Shown here in pieces: positions 25,076 to 39,068 of a DNA stretch of 45,001 nucleotides. A program made the position numbers and the translations under genes. Under the pieces are notes generated by a model. It saw only the letters and a list, made by a program, of their open reading frames with translations. It did no database searches and was not told where the DNA came from. This stretch comes from Veillonellaceae bacterium SB90 (GTDB taxonomy: Bacteria; Bacillota; Negativicutes; Selenomonadales; Selenomonadaceae), in contig CABJCJ010000023.1 in the NCBI GenBank assembly GCA_902364065.1, positions 1 to 45,001 of the forward strand. The letters run 5' to 3'. Positions within the stretch are counted from its first letter, which is position 1. Every line of letters begins with the position of its first letter.

Positions 25076-25152
25076 GGCGGCATAGCTCAGTTGGCTAGAG
25101 CATGCGGTTCATACCCGCAGTGTCCGGAGTTCAAATCTCTGTGCCGCCACCA
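25076..25152 (+). tRNA. Elongator tRNA-Met (CAT)
   Basis: A 77-base tRNA starting GGCGGCATAGCTCAG, with acceptor partner TGCCGCC and anticodon CAT in GCGGTTCATACCCGC. It closely follows the elongator Met pattern and not the lysidine-Ile type. CCA is encoded. Confidence 0.92.
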
Positions 25153-25165
25153 ATTTTGTTCCATG

Positions 25166-25184
25166 ACCCCTTTGCAGGGGTTTT
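25166..25184 (+). terminator. Weak terminator after the tRNA cluster
   Basis: ACCCCT (25166-25171) pairs with AGGGGT (25176-25181) around TTGC, followed by TTTATTTAT. The stem is short. Confidence 0.5.
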
Positions 25185-25247
25185 ATTTATGTCACGAACC
25201 AGTCCGCTTCCTTGGGAAAAAGATTTTGTTTTGTCAAGGAAATTTTG

Positions 25248-25276
25248 TTGACAGGCTTTTGCAAGTGTGATAAATT
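25248..25276 (+). promoter_or_regulatory. Promoter of the rpmG-secE-nusG-rpl genes
   Basis: TTGACA (25248-25253) and TAAATT (25271-25276) are 17 bases apart, 57 bases before rpmG. Confidence 0.6.
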
Positions 25277-25332
25277 GTATTAGTGACATTATGAAAAGGT
25301 CAACTTTTGCAACGTAAGGGGTGTAATAAAGG

Positions 25333-25482
25333 ATGCGCAACAATATCACGTTGGAGTGCACGGAGTGCCATAGCCGCAACTACCGCACCAACAAGAACAA
25401 GAAGAACAACCCGGATCGTCTGGAGTTCAATAAGTACTGCAAGTTCTGCAAGAAGCATACGGTGCATAAGGAAACGAAGTAA
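25333..25482 (+). CDS. rpmG: 50S ribosomal protein L33
   Basis: A 49-residue protein: [16 protein letters not shown] at the N-terminus, then [18 protein letters not shown] and [11 protein letters not shown] at the end. The two CxxC pairs (CTEC and CKFC) mark the zinc-binding form of L33. A ribosome binding site (AAGGGGTG and AAAGG) lies just upstream. The position before secE and nusG is the classical Firmicute order. Confidence 0.95.
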   Translation: MRNNITLECTECHSRNYRTNKNKKNNPDRLEFNKYCKFCKKHTVHKETK

Positions 25483-25515
25483 GAGCGCGGTTCGCGGTAC
25501 GAACGGGGATGTGAA

Positions 25516-25695
25516 GTGATTGTGAAGAAGTTCCTGGACGAAGTAGTCGCAGAGATGAAAAAGGTGTCCTGGGCCACGAGAAAAGAGGTCGTGACGTATA
25601 CGGGTGTCGTTGGCATTGCCGTAGCCGTCGTCTGTGCTTTGATCTGGATCTGTGACACATTCTTCGCGAGATTGTTCCACATCATTTTAAGGTAA
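25516..25695 (+). CDS. secE: Preprotein translocase subunit SecE
   Basis: SecE is the small stabilising subunit of the SecYEG channel. The minimal single-membrane-segment form is seen: an amphipathic helix (KKFLDEVVAEMKKVSWATRKEVVTY), with the conserved VSWATRKEV, then the membrane segment from TGVVGIAVAVVCALIWIC. The start is a GTG at 25516, six bases after GGGGA (59 residues); a GTG at 25522 is the alternative. nusG starts 15 bases after the stop. Confidence 0.92.
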   Translation: MIVKKFLDEVVAEMKKVSWATRKEVVTYTGVVGIAVAVVCALIWICDTFFARLFHIILR

Positions 25696-25710
25696 GCTGG
25701 GTGAAAGAGC

Positions 25711-26262
25711 ATGGCAGATAAAGACGAGATGGATCTTCGTCAGGATAATCCTGGCAGAGCCTGGTACGTTATCCATACGTATTCGGGTTATGAGAATAAG
25801 GTCAAGGCTAACCTTGAGCGTCTCATCCATACGGCCAACATGGGCAACATGATCTTCAATGTGGTTGTACCCGTTGAGGATGAGGTCGAAATCAAGGACG
25901 GCAAGAAAAAGGTCGTTCCGCGGAAGGTCTTCCCCGGGTATGTGCTGGTCGACATGATCGTCGACGAACATTCCTGGTACGTTGTGCGCAACACCACCGG
26001 TGTAACCGGTTTTGTCGGTTCCGAGAAACATCCGATACCGCTTACTGATGCTGAGGCAAAACGTATTCTGAAATCCATGGGCGAAGAAGAACATAAACCC
26101 GAGCTCGATGTGGCAATCGGGGATGTGGTTCGCATCAATACGGGTGTCTTTGAGAACTATACGGGCACGGTTACCGAGATTGACGAGGAAAAAGCGCGTC
26201 TCAAGGTTCTCGTGGAAGAGACTCCGATTGACCTTGGTTTCGATCAGGTCGAAAAGCTTTGA
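25711..26262 (+). CDS. nusG: Transcription termination/antitermination factor NusG
   Basis: NusG binds RNA polymerase and links it to ribosomes or Rho. The 183 residues have the NGN domain (RAWYVIHTYSGYENKVKANLE...VFPGYVLVDM...VRNTTGVTGFVG) and the C-terminal KOW domain (GDVVRINTGVFENYTGTVTEID). The normal length excludes extra inserts. It lies between secE and rplK, the usual neighbours. Confidence 0.97.
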   Translation: MADKDEMDLRQDNPGRAWYVIHTYSGYENKVKANLERLIHTANMGNMIFNVVVPVEDEVEIKDGKKKVVPRKVFPGYVLVDMIVDEHSWYVVRNTTGVTGFVGSEKHPIPLTDAEAKRILKSMGEEEHKPELDVAIGDVVRINTGVFENYTGTVTEIDEEKARLKVLVEETPIDLGFDQVEKL

Positions 26263-26304
26263 CCGGAACCAACAAGTTATTCTTTTTAGGAGGTGAAAAC
26301 TACA

Positions 26305-26730
26305 ATGGCTAAAAAAGTTGCGAAAATCGTAAAGCTTCAGGTTATGGCTGGCAAAGCTAATCCGGCTCCTCCGGTAGGTCCTGCCCTCGGTCAGGCCGGT
26401 GTCAACATCATGGGCTTTTGTAAGGAATTCAACGAAAGAACTAAATCGCAGGCTGGTCTTATCATCCCGGTCGTGATTACGGTTTTTGAGGATAGATCCT
26501 TCACGTTCATCACGAAGACGCCGCCGGCTGCTGTTCTGCTGAAGAAAGCTGCTGGCCTCGACAAGGCTTCTGGCGAACCGAACAAGAACAAGGTCGCAAA
26601 ACTGCCGCGTGCAAAGGCACAGGAAATCGCTGAGAGCAAGATGAAAGATCTCAACGCTGGCGATATCGAAGCTGCTACCCGCATGATCGAGGGTACGGCA
26701 CGCAGCATGGGTATTGAGATCGTCGACTGA
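26305..26730 (+). CDS. rplK: 50S ribosomal protein L11
   Basis: L11 forms the GTPase-associated centre with 23S rRNA. The start at 26305 follows AGGAGGTG. The 141 residues include [32 protein letters not shown] N-terminus, [18 protein letters not shown], and the C-terminal RNA-binding domain ending [13 protein letters not shown], all characteristic. Confidence 0.97.
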   Translation: MAKKVAKIVKLQVMAGKANPAPPVGPALGQAGVNIMGFCKEFNERTKSQAGLIIPVVITVFEDRSFTFITKTPPAAVLLKKAAGLDKASGEPNKNKVAKLPRAKAQEIAESKMKDLNAGDIEAATRMIEGTARSMGIEIVD

Positions 26731-26791
26731 TCCCAGACCCTTCCTCCTGTGGGAGGCAATACCGTTATAACCACAACAAAGGAGAATGACA

Positions 26792-27472
26792 ATGTCTAAA
26801 GCTGGTAAGAAATATCAGGAAGCTGCCAAGCTCGTAGAGGCTGGTAAGCTTTATCCGGCTGCTGAGGCAATGGAACTCGTCAAGAAGACGGCTACGAAGA
26901 AGTTCGATGAAACGATCGAGCTGCACGTCCGTCTCGGCGTTGATCCGAAGTATGCTGATCAGCAGGTCCGCGGCGCTATGGTCCTGCCGCATGGCACGGG
27001 CAAATCCAAGCGCGTCCTCGTCTTTGCCAAAGGCGAGAAGGTTAAGGAAGCCGAGGCTGCAGGTGCAGATTTCGTCGGCTCCGATGAAATTGTCCAGAAG
27101 ATCCAGGGCGGCTGGCTCGACTTCGATGTCGCTGTCGCTACGCCGGATATGATGGGCACGGTTGGTCGTCTTGGTAAGATCCTTGGTCCTCGCGGCCTCA
27201 TGCCGAACCCGAAACTGGGTACGGTCACGATGGATCTCACGAAGGCCATCAGCGAGATTAAAGCAGGTAAAGTCGAATACCGCACCGATAAGGCCGGCAA
27301 TGTTCATTGCCCGATCGGCAAGGCATCGTTCGACGCTGAGAAGCTTCAGCAGAACTTCCAGGCCCTGATTGATACACTGATCCGCGTAAAACCGGCTGCT
27401 GCAAAAGGCCAGTACATCCGCTCCGTCACGGTGAGCGCGACGATGGGCCCGGGCGTACCAGTCCAGTTCTGA
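26792..27472 (+). CDS. rplA: 50S ribosomal protein L1
   Basis: L1 forms the mobile stalk at the E site and often represses its own operon. The start at 26792 is seven bases after AAAGGAG; an ATG at 26786 is too close. The 226 residues show [49 protein letters not shown] and the end [15 protein letters not shown], typical of L1. Confidence 0.97.
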   Translation: MSKAGKKYQEAAKLVEAGKLYPAAEAMELVKKTATKKFDETIELHVRLGVDPKYADQQVRGAMVLPHGTGKSKRVLVFAKGEKVKEAEAAGADFVGSDEIVQKIQGGWLDFDVAVATPDMMGTVGRLGKILGPRGLMPNPKLGTVTMDLTKAISEIKAGKVEYRTDKAGNVHCPIGKASFDAEKLQQNFQALIDTLIRVKPAAAKGQYIRSVTVSATMGPGVPVQF

Positions 27473-27626
27473 GGATCAGCGAGACTCCGGTCTCCACAAT
27501 CGCATATCGAAGGCTGTAGACAGCAGGTTTGATATTCCATCATCTAACGACGATCGTGTCGCCTGCCGAGGCCGGAGTCACCTAACTTCGAAAATGTGAC
27601 CTCCGGCGGACAGCCGGAGGTTTTTT
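27473..27626 (+). promoter_or_regulatory. Ribosomal protein L10 leader with terminator
   Basis: The gap between rplA and rplJ holds a structured leader with GGCTGTAGACAGCAGG near 27512 and TCGCCTGCCGAGGCCGGAG near 27558, as in the Firmicute L10 leader that binds the L10(L12)4 complex. An intrinsic terminator follows: CCTCCGGC (27600-27607) pairs with GCCGGAGG (27613-27620), then six T. Excess L10 would stop transcription before rplJ-rplL. Confidence 0.88.
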
Positions 27627-27667
27627 GATCTGTTTTAAAATCCAGAATGACAGGAGGTGTAACTAGA

Positions 27668-28207
27668 ATGGGTGTTACTTCCGCTAAACAGGCTGTTGTC
27701 GCTCAGCTCAAGGAGCAGCTCGAGTCCGCTAAGGGCGTCGTGCTTACGAGCTACAAAGGTCTTACGGTTGCACAGGATACGGAACTCCGCCGCGAACTCC
27801 GCGAAGCAGGCGTTTCCTATCATGTTGTAAAGAATACGATGATGCGCATCGCTGCCAAAGAGGCTGGCCTCGAAGGTATCGACGAGCATCTCGAAGGCAC
27901 GACGGCTTTCGCATTCTCCACGGAGGATGCTGTCGCACCGGCCAAGGTTATCTGCGGCTTCATGAAGAAGAACAAGCTTGAAGAAGCTGAGATCCTGACG
28001 GTTAAAGTCGGTGTTGTCGAGGGCAAGGTCATCGGTGTCGATGAGGTCAAGGCTCTCGCAGCTCTGCCGTCCCGCGAAGAACTCATTGCCAAGCTGCTTG
28101 GCAGCATGAACGCTCCGATTTCCAATACGGTCAATGTTCTGCAGGGTGTTATTCGCAACGCGGTCTATGTGCTTGACGCTGTCCGCGCACAGAAAGAGTC
28201 CGCATAA
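27668..28207 (+). CDS. rplJ: 50S ribosomal protein L10
   Basis: L10 anchors L7/L12 dimers to the ribosome. The start at 27668 follows AGGAGGTG; codons upstream in frame overlap the leader. The 179 residues include AKQAVVAQLKEQLESAKGVVLTSYKGL-type N-terminal rRNA-binding part, LREAGVSYHVVKNTMM, and the C-terminal helix (VIRNAVYVLDAVRAQKESA) that binds L7/L12. It is controlled by the preceding L10 leader. Confidence 0.96.
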   Translation: MGVTSAKQAVVAQLKEQLESAKGVVLTSYKGLTVAQDTELRRELREAGVSYHVVKNTMMRIAAKEAGLEGIDEHLEGTTAFAFSTEDAVAPAKVICGFMKKNKLEEAEILTVKVGVVEGKVIGVDEVKALAALPSREELIAKLLGSMNAPISNTVNVLQGVIRNAVYVLDAVRAQKESA

Positions 28208-28358
28208 TCCCGTTTCTTTGAATGGGGGACTCAGACGAGAAGCTGCTTAGCTTCTCTTGAACAAGTTTGATCGCGGGCTTCGGTCCGTGGTTATCCGGGA
28301 CATTCCCGAAAAGAAGAAAATCAAAACGAAGATACAAGAAAATTGGAGGTAAATTCAA

Positions 28359-28727
28359 ATGACTAAAGAAGAAATCATGGAAGCCATTGAAAACATGACT
28401 GTCCTCGAGCTGTCCGAGCTCGTAAAGGCTATGGAAGAGAAGTTCGGCGTTAGCGCTGCTGCTCCGGTTGCTGTTGCTGCTGCCGGCGCTGCTGCTGGTG
28501 CTGCTGCTGAAGAGAAGACCGAGTTCACGGTTGTTCTCTCCGCTGTTGGCGACAAGAAAATCAACGTTATCAAGGCTGTCCGTGAAGCTACGGGCCTCGG
28601 CCTGAAGGAAGCCAAGGCTCTCGTTGATGGCGCTCCGGCTCCGGTCAAAGAGAACATTGCCAAGACTGACGCTGAAGCTCTCAAGGCTAAGCTCGAAGAG
28701 GCTGGCGCTACGGTTGAGCTGAAGTAA
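28359..28727 (+). CDS. rplL: 50S ribosomal protein L7/L12
   Basis: L7/L12 recruits translation factors. The 122 residues comprise an N-terminal dimerisation domain ([19 protein letters not shown]), an Ala-rich flexible hinge with many Ala and Gly (about 35-52), and the C-terminal domain ([37 protein letters not shown]). TTGGAGGT precedes the ATG. The 150 bases between rplJ and rplL hold no gene; I see only a short hairpin-forming stretch there (GAGAAGCTGCTTAGCTTCTC, 28239-28258). A terminator follows the gene. Confidence 0.97.
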   Translation: MTKEEIMEAIENMTVLELSELVKAMEEKFGVSAAAPVAVAAAGAAAGAAAEEKTEFTVVLSAVGDKKINVIKAVREATGLGLKEAKALVDGAPAPVKENIAKTDAEALKAKLEEAGATVELK

Positions 28728-28746
28728 TTTCAGTTGACGCGTTTCG

Positions 28747-28777
28747 GAACCGTCCCCCTGGGGCGGTTCTTTTTTTA
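28747..28777 (+). terminator. Terminator between rplL and rpoB
   Basis: GAACCG (28747-28752) pairs with CGGTTC (28764-28769) around a C/G-rich inner stem, then eight T. It separates the ribosomal protein genes from rpoBC. Confidence 0.8.
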
Positions 28778-28795
28778 TGATTTTCCTTGTTGGGG

Positions 28796-28824
28796 TTGAC
28801 ATGTCAGAAAAGCTATGATATAGT
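28796..28824 (+). promoter_or_regulatory. rpoBC promoter
   Basis: TTGACA (28796-28801) and TATAGT (28819-28824) are 17 bases apart, leaving an untranslated leader of about 170 bases before rpoB in which I see no clear riboswitch. Confidence 0.8.
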
Positions 28825-29004
28825 GTTAAACTACAGGAAAATGAATAGGGAAAACCATGTGTCAGCGGAAAGGAACGGAAGCAAGGTGTAAAAAAATAAG
28901 CATACCTTGTTTTTTTCTTGTTCTATGGTTCCGCGTCTATTTGTGTTGTTTCTCTATCTTTCAAAGATCATTCTAGTAAATCAGGCTAAGGGGTGAAGGA
29001 TTTA

Positions 29005-32000
29005 ATGTTTAATCCTGTGCCGGTGGGCAAACGAACCAGGTATAGCTATGCCAGAATCAAAGAGGTCATGGAAATGCCGCATCTGCTGGACATCCAGCGG
29101 AACAGCTACAAGTGGTTCCTCGATAAAGGGCTGCAGGAAATCTTCCATGATATCTCGCCAATCCAGGATTTCTCCGGAAATCTGGTACTGTCCTTCGAGA
29201 GCTTCTCGCTCGGCGAGCCGAAATATGAGCTCGACGAGTGCAAAGAGCGTGATGTGACGCTGGCTGCACCTCTTCGGGTGAATGTCCGCCTCATCAATCG
29301 CGAGACAGGCGAAATCAAGGAGCAGGAAGTCTTCATGGGAGATTTCCCGCTCATGACAGATACAGGTACGTTTATCATCAATGGTGCAGAGCGTGTTATC
29401 GTCAGCCAGCTCGTTCGTTCTCCGGGTGCTTATTACGGCGAGGAGATCGATCCGACCGGCAAGCACCTCTACAATGCTACGGTCATTCCGAACCGTGGCG
29501 CATGGATTGAACTCGAGACGGATACGAATGATGTCGTGTCCGTCCGCATTGACCGCACGCGCAAGATGCCGGTGACTTACTTCATCCGTGCCCTTGGCTT
29601 TGATACGGACGAGAAGATCCTGGAGCTCTTTGGCGATGATCCGCGCATGCTCAACACGATTGAGCGCGATGGCGAAGAAGTCAAGTCTCAGGGCAAGGCT
29701 GTCATCGAGATTTACAAGCGCCTGCGTCCGGGTGAACCGGCCAATGAGGACAATGCTACGCAGCTCCTCAATTCGCTGTTCTTTGACCCGAAGCGCTACG
29801 ACCTCGCAACGGTCGGCCGTTACAAGCTGACGAAGAAGCTCGGCTGGAAGCGCCGCATCCTCGGCAAGGTCCTCGCAGAACCGATTGTCGACCAGGAAAC
29901 GGGCGAGATCGTCATTCCGCAGGGCGAAGTCGTGACGGAAGAGATGCTCGATGCTGTCGATGTGGAGCGCGAGAAGCAGCTCTTCGGCGATGGCAAGCTC
30001 ATCACGCTGTACCTGATGAAGAAGGACGGCGGCAAAGTCCGTCTGCTCTGCTCGCCGACGCTCGACATCCATGACCGCACGATCACGAAGAACGATATCC
30101 TTGCGTCCATCAGCTACCTGCTGAACCTCATGGACGGCTTCGGCACGACGGATGATATCGATCATCTCGGCAACCGCCGCGTCCGTGCCGTGGGTGAACT
30201 GCTGCAGAATCAGTTCCGCATCGGCCTTTCCCGCATGGAGCGTGTCGTGCGCGAACGCATGACGATCCAGGACGTCGATGTCATTACGCCGCAGGCGCTC
30301 ATCAACATTCGTCCGGTCGTCGCTGCGGTCAAGGAATTCTTCGGTTCCTCCCAGCTGTCGCAGTTCATGGACCAGCACAATCCGCTGTCCGAGCTCACGC
30401 ATAAGCGCCGTCTCTCGGCCCTTGGCCCGGGCGGTCTGTCCCGTGAGCGCGCCGGTTTCGAGGTCCGCGACGTACACAACTCCCATTACGGCCGCATGTG
30501 CCCGGTTGAATCCCCGGAAGGTCCGAACATCGGCCTCATCGGTTCGCTGGCTACGTATGCCCGTGTCAACCAGTTCGGTTTCATGGAGACGCCGTACCGC
30601 CGTGTCGACAAGGAGACGCATCGCGTGACGGATGAAGTCCGCTACCTGACGGCCGATGAAGAGGATGAACTCGTCATCGCTCAGGCCAATGAGCCGCTCG
30701 ACGAGAATGAGTGGTTCATCAATGAGCGTGTCACGGCACGTTACAATGAGGAAACCGGTCTGCATGCGCGCGAAACGGTCGACTACATGGACGTCAGCCC
30801 GCGCCAGGTCTTCTCGATTGCCACGGCCATGATCCCATTCCTCGAAAACGATGATGCGAACCGTGCCCTGATGGGCGCGAACATGCAGCGCCAGGCTGTG
30901 CCTTTGCTGCGCACGCAGGCTCCGCTCGTCGGCACGGGCATGGAGTACAAGGCTGCCTGTGACTCCGGCGTCATGGTACTCGCCAAGCATGCCGGCGTCG
31001 TCGAGGAAGTTACGGCTGATCACATCGATGTCCGCACCGACAAGGGCGAACTCGATCACTATAAACTGCAGAAGTTCCTGCGTTCCAACCAGGGAACCTG
31101 CATCAACCAGGTCCCGATCGTCTTCAAGGGCGACCGCATAGAGGAGAAGCAGCCAATCGCAGACGGCCCGGCTACGGACCACGGCGAACTCGCCCTCGGC
31201 TACAACATCATCGTTGCTTACATGCCGTGGGAAGGCTACAACTACGAGGATGCCGTGCTGCTCTCTGAGAATCTCGTCAAGCGCGATATCTACACGTCCA
31301 TCCATATCGAGGAGTACGAATGCGATGCCCGCGATACGAAGCTCGGACCTGAGGAAATCACGCGCGATATCCCGAATGTGGCGGAAGAAGCCCTCAAGGA
31401 TCTCGATGATGAAGGCATCATCTCCATCGGCGCTGACGTGCGTCCTGGCGATATCCTCGTCGGCAAGGTCACGCCGAAAGGCGAGACGGAACTGACGGCT
31501 GAGGAGCGCCTGCTGCGCGCCATCTTCGGTGAGAAGGCCCGCGAGGTCCGCGATACGTCGCTGCGCGTCCCGCACGGTGAGCAGGGCAAGATTGTCGATG
31601 TCAAGATCTTCAGCCGCGAGAACAACGATGAACTGCCGCCGGGCGTCAACCGCCTCGTGCGCGTCTACATCGCGCAGAAGCGCAAGATCTCCGTCGGCGA
31701 TAAGATGGCAGGCCGTCACGGCAACAAGGGTGTCGTCTCGCGCATCATGCGCCAGGAAGACATGCCGTTCCTGCCGGATGGCACGCCGGTCGATATCGTA
31801 CTGAATCCGCTGGGCGTCCCGTCCCGCATGAACATCGGACAGATCCTTGAGGCGCATCTCGGCCGTGCCGTGCTCGAGATCGGCAAACAGATCAAGGAGA
31901 ATGATCCGACGATTGAGCAGCGTCTGCGCGATCTCGGTTACGATGTGGACCGTTACGGCATGCCGAAGCCGGATGTCGCCGGCCTGCATATCGCAACGCC

Positions 32001-32721
32001 AGTCTTTGACGGCGCCGGCGATGATGAAGTATTCGGTACGATCAAGGCCGCAGGCCTGCCGGTTGACGGCAAGACGGTCCTTTACGACGGCCGCACGGGT
32101 GAACCGTTCGAGAACCGCGTAACGGTCGGCTGCACGTACTTCCTCAAACTGCATCACCTCGTTGATGATAAGATCCACGCACGTTCCACGGGCCCGTACT
32201 CCCTCGTTACCCAGCAGCCGCTCGGTGGTAAGGCTCAGTTCGGCGGCCAGCGCTTCGGCGAAATGGAGGTCTGGGCTCTCGAGGCTTACGGTGCTGCTTA
32301 CACGCTGCAGGAAATCCTCACGGTCAAGTCCGATGATGTCGTCGGTCGTGTCAAGGCGTACGAAGCTATCGTCAAGGGCGAGAACATTCCGGAACCGGGT
32401 GTGCCGGAATCCTTCAAGGTCCTCATCAAGGAGCTTCAGTCCATCGGCCTCGATATCAAGGTGCTCAATGAGGATGCCAAGGAAATCATGATTCAGGATG
32501 ATGACGATGACGACATCAACATCAATGAGACGGCAAAGAAGCTCGATCTCGATGTCGCAGGCGTTGACCCGAATAAAGATGGTGCAGCAGAACCAAAACC
32601 GGAGAATGTTGACCATTATGACGAAGGCGCTTCGTCCGATGACGAGAAGCCGGATGACATCATTGCCGATATCGGCAGCCTCGGTTCCATTGTAGAGCCG
32701 GATGGTAAGGATGAGGAATAA
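29005..32721 (+). CDS. rpoB: RNA polymerase beta subunit
   Basis: RpoB forms, with RpoC, the catalytic core of RNA polymerase. The start at 29005 follows GGGGTGAAGGA; a GTG at 28993 is upstream in frame. The 1238 residues include the rifampicin-region segment [25 protein letters not shown] and the following [19 protein letters not shown]. They also include the lysines of [13 protein letters not shown] and the C-terminal clamp region ([24 protein letters not shown]). The tail after about residue 1165 is acidic (DDDDDININ and DDEKPDD) and poorly conserved. The rifampicin cluster looks wild type. rpoC follows after 18 bases. Confidence 0.98.
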   Translation: MFNPVPVGKRTRYSYARIKEVMEMPHLLDIQRNSYKWFLDKGLQEIFHDISPIQDFSGNLVLSFESFSLGEPKYELDECKERDVTLAAPLRVNVRLINRETGEIKEQEVFMGDFPLMTDTGTFIINGAERVIVSQLVRSPGAYYGEEIDPTGKHLYNATVIPNRGAWIELETDTNDVVSVRIDRTRKMPVTYFIRALGFDTDEKILELFGDDPRMLNTIERDGEEVKSQGKAVIEIYKRLRPGEPANEDNATQLLNSLFFDPKRYDLATVGRYKLTKKLGWKRRILGKVLAEPIVDQETGEIVIPQGEVVTEEMLDAVDVEREKQLFGDGKLITLYLMKKDGGKVRLLCSPTLDIHDRTITKNDILASISYLLNLMDGFGTTDDIDHLGNRRVRAVGELLQNQFRIGLSRMERVVRERMTIQDVDVITPQALINIRPVVAAVKEFFGSSQLSQFMDQHNPLSELTHKRRLSALGPGGLSRERAGFEVRDVHNSHYGRMCPVESPEGPNIGLIGSLATYARVNQFGFMETPYRRVDKETHRVTDEVRYLTADEEDELVIAQANEPLDENEWFINERVTARYNEETGLHARETVDYMDVSPRQVFSIATAMIPFLENDDANRALMGANMQRQAVPLLRTQAPLVGTGMEYKAACDSGVMVLAKHAGVVEEVTADHIDVRTDKGELDHYKLQKFLRSNQGTCINQVPIVFKGDRIEEKQPIADGPATDHGELALGYNIIVAYMPWEGYNYEDAVLLSENLVKRDIYTSIHIEEYECDARDTKLGPEEITRDIPNVAEEALKDLDDEGIISIGADVRPGDILVGKVTPKGETELTAEERLLRAIFGEKAREVRDTSLRVPHGEQGKIVDVKIFSRENNDELPPGVNRLVRVYIAQKRKISVGDKMAGRHGNKGVVSRIMRQEDMPFLPDGTPVDIVLNPLGVPSRMNIGQILEAHLGRAVLEIGKQIKENDPTIEQRLRDLGYDVDRYGMPKPDVAGLHIATPVFDGAGDDEVFGTIKAAGLPVDGKTVLYDGRTGEPFENRVTVGCTYFLKLHHLVDDKIHARSTGPYSLVTQQPLGGKAQFGGQRFGEMEVWALEAYGAAYTLQEILTVKSDDVVGRVKAYEAIVKGENIPEPGVPESFKVLIKELQSIGLDIKVLNEDAKEIMIQDDDDDDININETAKKLDLDVAGVDPNKDGAAEPKPENVDHYDEGASSDDEKPDDIIADIGSLGSIVEPDGKDEE

Positions 32722-32739
32722 GAAGGGAGTGTCATCTCT

Positions 32740-36744
<4,005 letters not shown>

Positions 36745-36780
36745 TGACACCAATGCGGTGTGCATAACGCATAAAAAGAA

Positions 36781-36809
36781 AACCTTCCCCGTTTTTGGGG
36801 AGGGTTTTT
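36781..36809 (+). terminator. rpoBC terminator
   Basis: AACCTTCCCC (36781-36790) pairs with GGGGAGGGTT (36797-36806) with one wobble, followed by a T run. Confidence 0.88.
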
Positions 36810-36869
36810 CCATTATTATCGCGAAAATACATCAAGTATCTGCTACTTTGTTTTTAGGAGGTATTGTAA

Positions 36870-37721
36870 ATGTCAGAAACATGCAATCATGATTGCGGCT
36901 CCTGCGGCACGACCTGCGGCCAGGATACGCGCAAGAAGGACTTCCATGAAGCACCGAATGAACTGAGCTCCATCCGCCACGTCATCGCGGTCGTCAGCGG
37001 CAAGGGCGGCGTCGGCAAATCGCTCGTGACGGGCCTCATGGCGGTGGCCATGAGCCGCAAGGGCATGCATACGGGCATCCTCGATGCCGACATCACGGGC
37101 CCATCCATCCCGAAGATGTTCGGCGTGAAAGGAGAGGTGCGTGGCAGCCAGGTCGGTGCTTACCCCGTGACGACGGCCGGCGGCATCGATATCGTCAGCA
37201 TGAATCTCCTGCTCGAGAATTCGACAGACCCCGTCGTCTGGCGCGGCCCGATCATCAGCGGCGTCGTCAAGCAGTTCTGGCACGACTTCATCTGGGAAGA
37301 TGTCGACTACATGTTTGTCGACATGCCGCCGGGAACGGGCGACGTGCCGCTCACGGTCATGCAGTCCATCAAGCTCGATGGCATCATCATCGTCACGAGC
37401 CCGCAGGAACTCGTCTCCATGATCGTCGAGAAAGCCGTCAAGATGGCGGAAGGCATGAAAGTTCCCATCTTGGGACTCGTTGAGAACATGAGCTATTTCG
37501 AGTGTCCGGACTGTGGCAAGCGCCATGAGATCTTCGGCCACAGCCACATTGAAGAGATCGCGAAGGCTTACCATCTCGATGTGCTCGCCCGCATTCCCAT
37601 CGAGCCGCAGCTCGCAGCAGAATGCGATGCCGGCCAGATCGAGACGATTGCCGATACCCATATGCAGGATGCCGTTCAGAAGCTCCTGGCTGCTGACAAG
37701 CCGGACGACGCCGAGGCATGA
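36870..37721 (+). CDS. Mrp/NBP35 family Fe-S cluster carrier ATPase
   Basis: This P-loop protein is thought to hold and deliver iron-sulphur clusters to apo-enzymes. AGGAGGT precedes the ATG. The 283 residues start with a Cys-rich segment (CNHDCGSCGTTC, residues 5-16) like those of NBP35 proteins, then a deviant Walker A GKGGVGKS (44-51), LDADITGPSIP, FVDMPPGTGD, and a CxxC in FECPDCGKRHEIFG that bridges clusters in the dimer. The last 46 bases overlap the convergent AraC gene. It is monocistronic, with the rpoC terminator just upstream. Confidence 0.92.
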   Translation: MSETCNHDCGSCGTTCGQDTRKKDFHEAPNELSSIRHVIAVVSGKGGVGKSLVTGLMAVAMSRKGMHTGILDADITGPSIPKMFGVKGEVRGSQVGAYPVTTAGGIDIVSMNLLLENSTDPVVWRGPIISGVVKQFWHDFIWEDVDYMFVDMPPGTGDVPLTVMQSIKLDGIIIVTSPQELVSMIVEKAVKMAEGMKVPILGLVENMSYFECPDCGKRHEIFGHSHIEEIAKAYHLDVLARIPIEPQLAAECDAGQIETIADTHMQDAVQKLLAADKPDDAEA

Positions 37722-38572
37722 GCTTTGCGCCATTCCTTCGGACTGCAGTGGAAATGCGCGTGAAAGGCGCGTGAGAAGGTCGAGTAATCATGGAAGCCGG
37801 TCTCTGTGCTGATGCGTGTGACGGCCATATCCGTGCGCAGCAGGTCGCGGGCCAGCAGCAGGCGTTTGTTCTGGATGTACTGGTGCAGGCTGTAGCCTGT
37901 GGCTTCCTTGAACTTGCGCATGAGATAGTAGCGGCTCAGGAAGACCTCTTCAGAGAGGCGCTCGACGGAGAGCTCCTCGGTCAGATGGCTGCTGATGTAG
38001 CGAAGGACCTGCTGGATTTTTGGGTCATACGTCACGCCCTCCTGCGTGCGCAGTTCATGCTCGGCCATGCTGCGGTTGAGCAGGATCAGGAATTCCATAA
38101 AGACAATTTCGGTATACAGCCCATTGGCAAATCCTTGCCCGTGGGCTGTTTTTTCGACTTTGTCCATATGGTAGAGCAGGTCGTGGCTGTGGCCGGGCAG
38201 CTGATGCATGACGCTGCCTTCAGCGCGTGCCGTCGCAAAGCAGGCCGCAAGATCTGCGCCGTGTGCCTGCGCGGACCAGCGCGCGAGGAAATCCGGCGCA
38301 ACATAGATGACGATGCGCTCGTACGGCGTATCGCTGTTCCGGAAGACCGGCCGATGGATTTCGCCGGCCGAGACGAAGACAATATCGCGCTCCTGCAGGG
38401 GATACGTCTTTCCTTCTATGATGTAGTCGACGCTGCCGCCGAGGAACATGATGATCTTGTGGAAGTCGTGATAGTGGAACGGGATCGCGCGCAGATTCCG
38501 GTCCTTGAGGCGGAATACGCGGAAGGCGCCGCTGAGATACCCCTTCTTGGGGTAGGCGGGTATTGCTGCCAT
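37676..38572 (-). CDS. AraC family transcriptional regulator
   Basis: The 298-residue regulator has an N-terminal cupin-like sensor domain (FHYHDFHKIIMFLGGSVDYIIEGKTYPL, then GEIHRPVF) and a C-terminal double helix-turn-helix (about 195-290). The latter includes LSVERLSEEVFLSRYYLMRKFKEATG and the AraC signature ending STFSRAFHAHFHCSPKEWRK. AGGAGG precedes the ATG on the minus strand. The ligand and targets are unknown; no sugar gene lies next to it. Its 3' end overlaps mrp tail to tail by 46 bases. Confidence 0.92.
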   Translation of the reverse strand: MAAIPAYPKKGYLSGAFRVFRLKDRNLRAIPFHYHDFHKIIMFLGGSVDYIIEGKTYPLQERDIVFVSAGEIHRPVFRNSDTPYERIVIYVAPDFLARWSAQAHGADLAACFATARAEGSVMHQLPGHSHDLLYHMDKVEKTAHGQGFANGLYTEIVFMEFLILLNRSMAEHELRTQEGVTYDPKIQQVLRYISSHLTEELSVERLSEEVFLSRYYLMRKFKEATGYSLHQYIQNKRLLLARDLLRTDMAVTRISTETGFHDYSTFSRAFHAHFHCSPKEWRKAHASASSGLSAARSF

Positions 38573-38741
38573 GATATATCATCCTCCTGTCATACGGGAA
38601 TATCTTTTGCTTTTCAACTGTGTTTACTTGTATCATAGAGCATTTTTTGCAATATAGAAAGCATATTTTCTGATTTTCTTGCGAAAAACTTCCTGCTATA
38701 ATAAAGCCATCGCAAGCAAAGAAGAAAGGTTGGTGGCCCTC

Positions 38742-39068
38742 ATGATGGTCGTTCGTGTTTATAAAGCAGAAAACAAGGAATACATGGTGATGGATGGTAC
38801 ACAGGGATTCCTGCCGGGCGCGGCGGCTGTCCGCCTGCTGATGCATCGCCGTCATGGCGTCGGCACTGACCGCTTGCTGGTCTTCACAGGCAGTGAGGAA
38901 GTTCCTTCCTTTGCCGCCTTCACGCCGGAAGGCGAGCAGCAGGAACTCACCGCTGCCGATTACGCCGTGCTGAGCCGCAGCAAGGAAGATTACGAGCTGC
39001 GCCTGACGAACGGCTTCGTCGAGCGCCTGCGCGCCGTTGATGCCGAGCGCCTCGTCTGTGCCGGCTGA
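38742..39068 (+). CDS. Stand-alone DapF-like N-terminal half protein, no catalytic Cys
   Basis: The 108 residues align with only the N-terminal half of diaminopimelate epimerase: VRVYKAENKEYMVMDGT (as FTKMHGLGNDFMVVD), LLMHRRHGVGTDRLLVF (as LADRHLGVGFDQLLVV) and FAAFTPEGEQQELTAADYA (as FRIFNADGSEVAQCGNGAR). The first catalytic Cys of the epimerase lies in CGNG and is absent here. The second half of the epimerase is missing, so it cannot be an epimerase alone. The ATG at 38742 or 38745 lies about 12 bases after GAAAGG; a GTG at 38733 is possible. TATAAT at 38697-38702 may be its -10 box. The function is unknown. Confidence 0.7.
   Translation: MMVVRVYKAENKEYMVMDGTQGFLPGAAAVRLLMHRRHGVGTDRLLVFTGSEEVPSFAAFTPEGEQQELTAADYAVLSRSKEDYELRLTNGFVERLRAVDAERLVCAG

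Noticed and set aside
28208..28358. A riboswitch or small gene between rplJ and rplL
   Set aside because: The only visible structure is a short hairpin (about 28239-28258), with no T run, conserved aptamer motif or start codon with a ribosome binding site apart from that of rplL.
37790..38638. A 282-codon plus-strand frame opposite the AraC regulator
   Set aside because: The minus strand has the AraC helix-turn-helix signature and AGGAGG before its start. The plus frame is a shadow.
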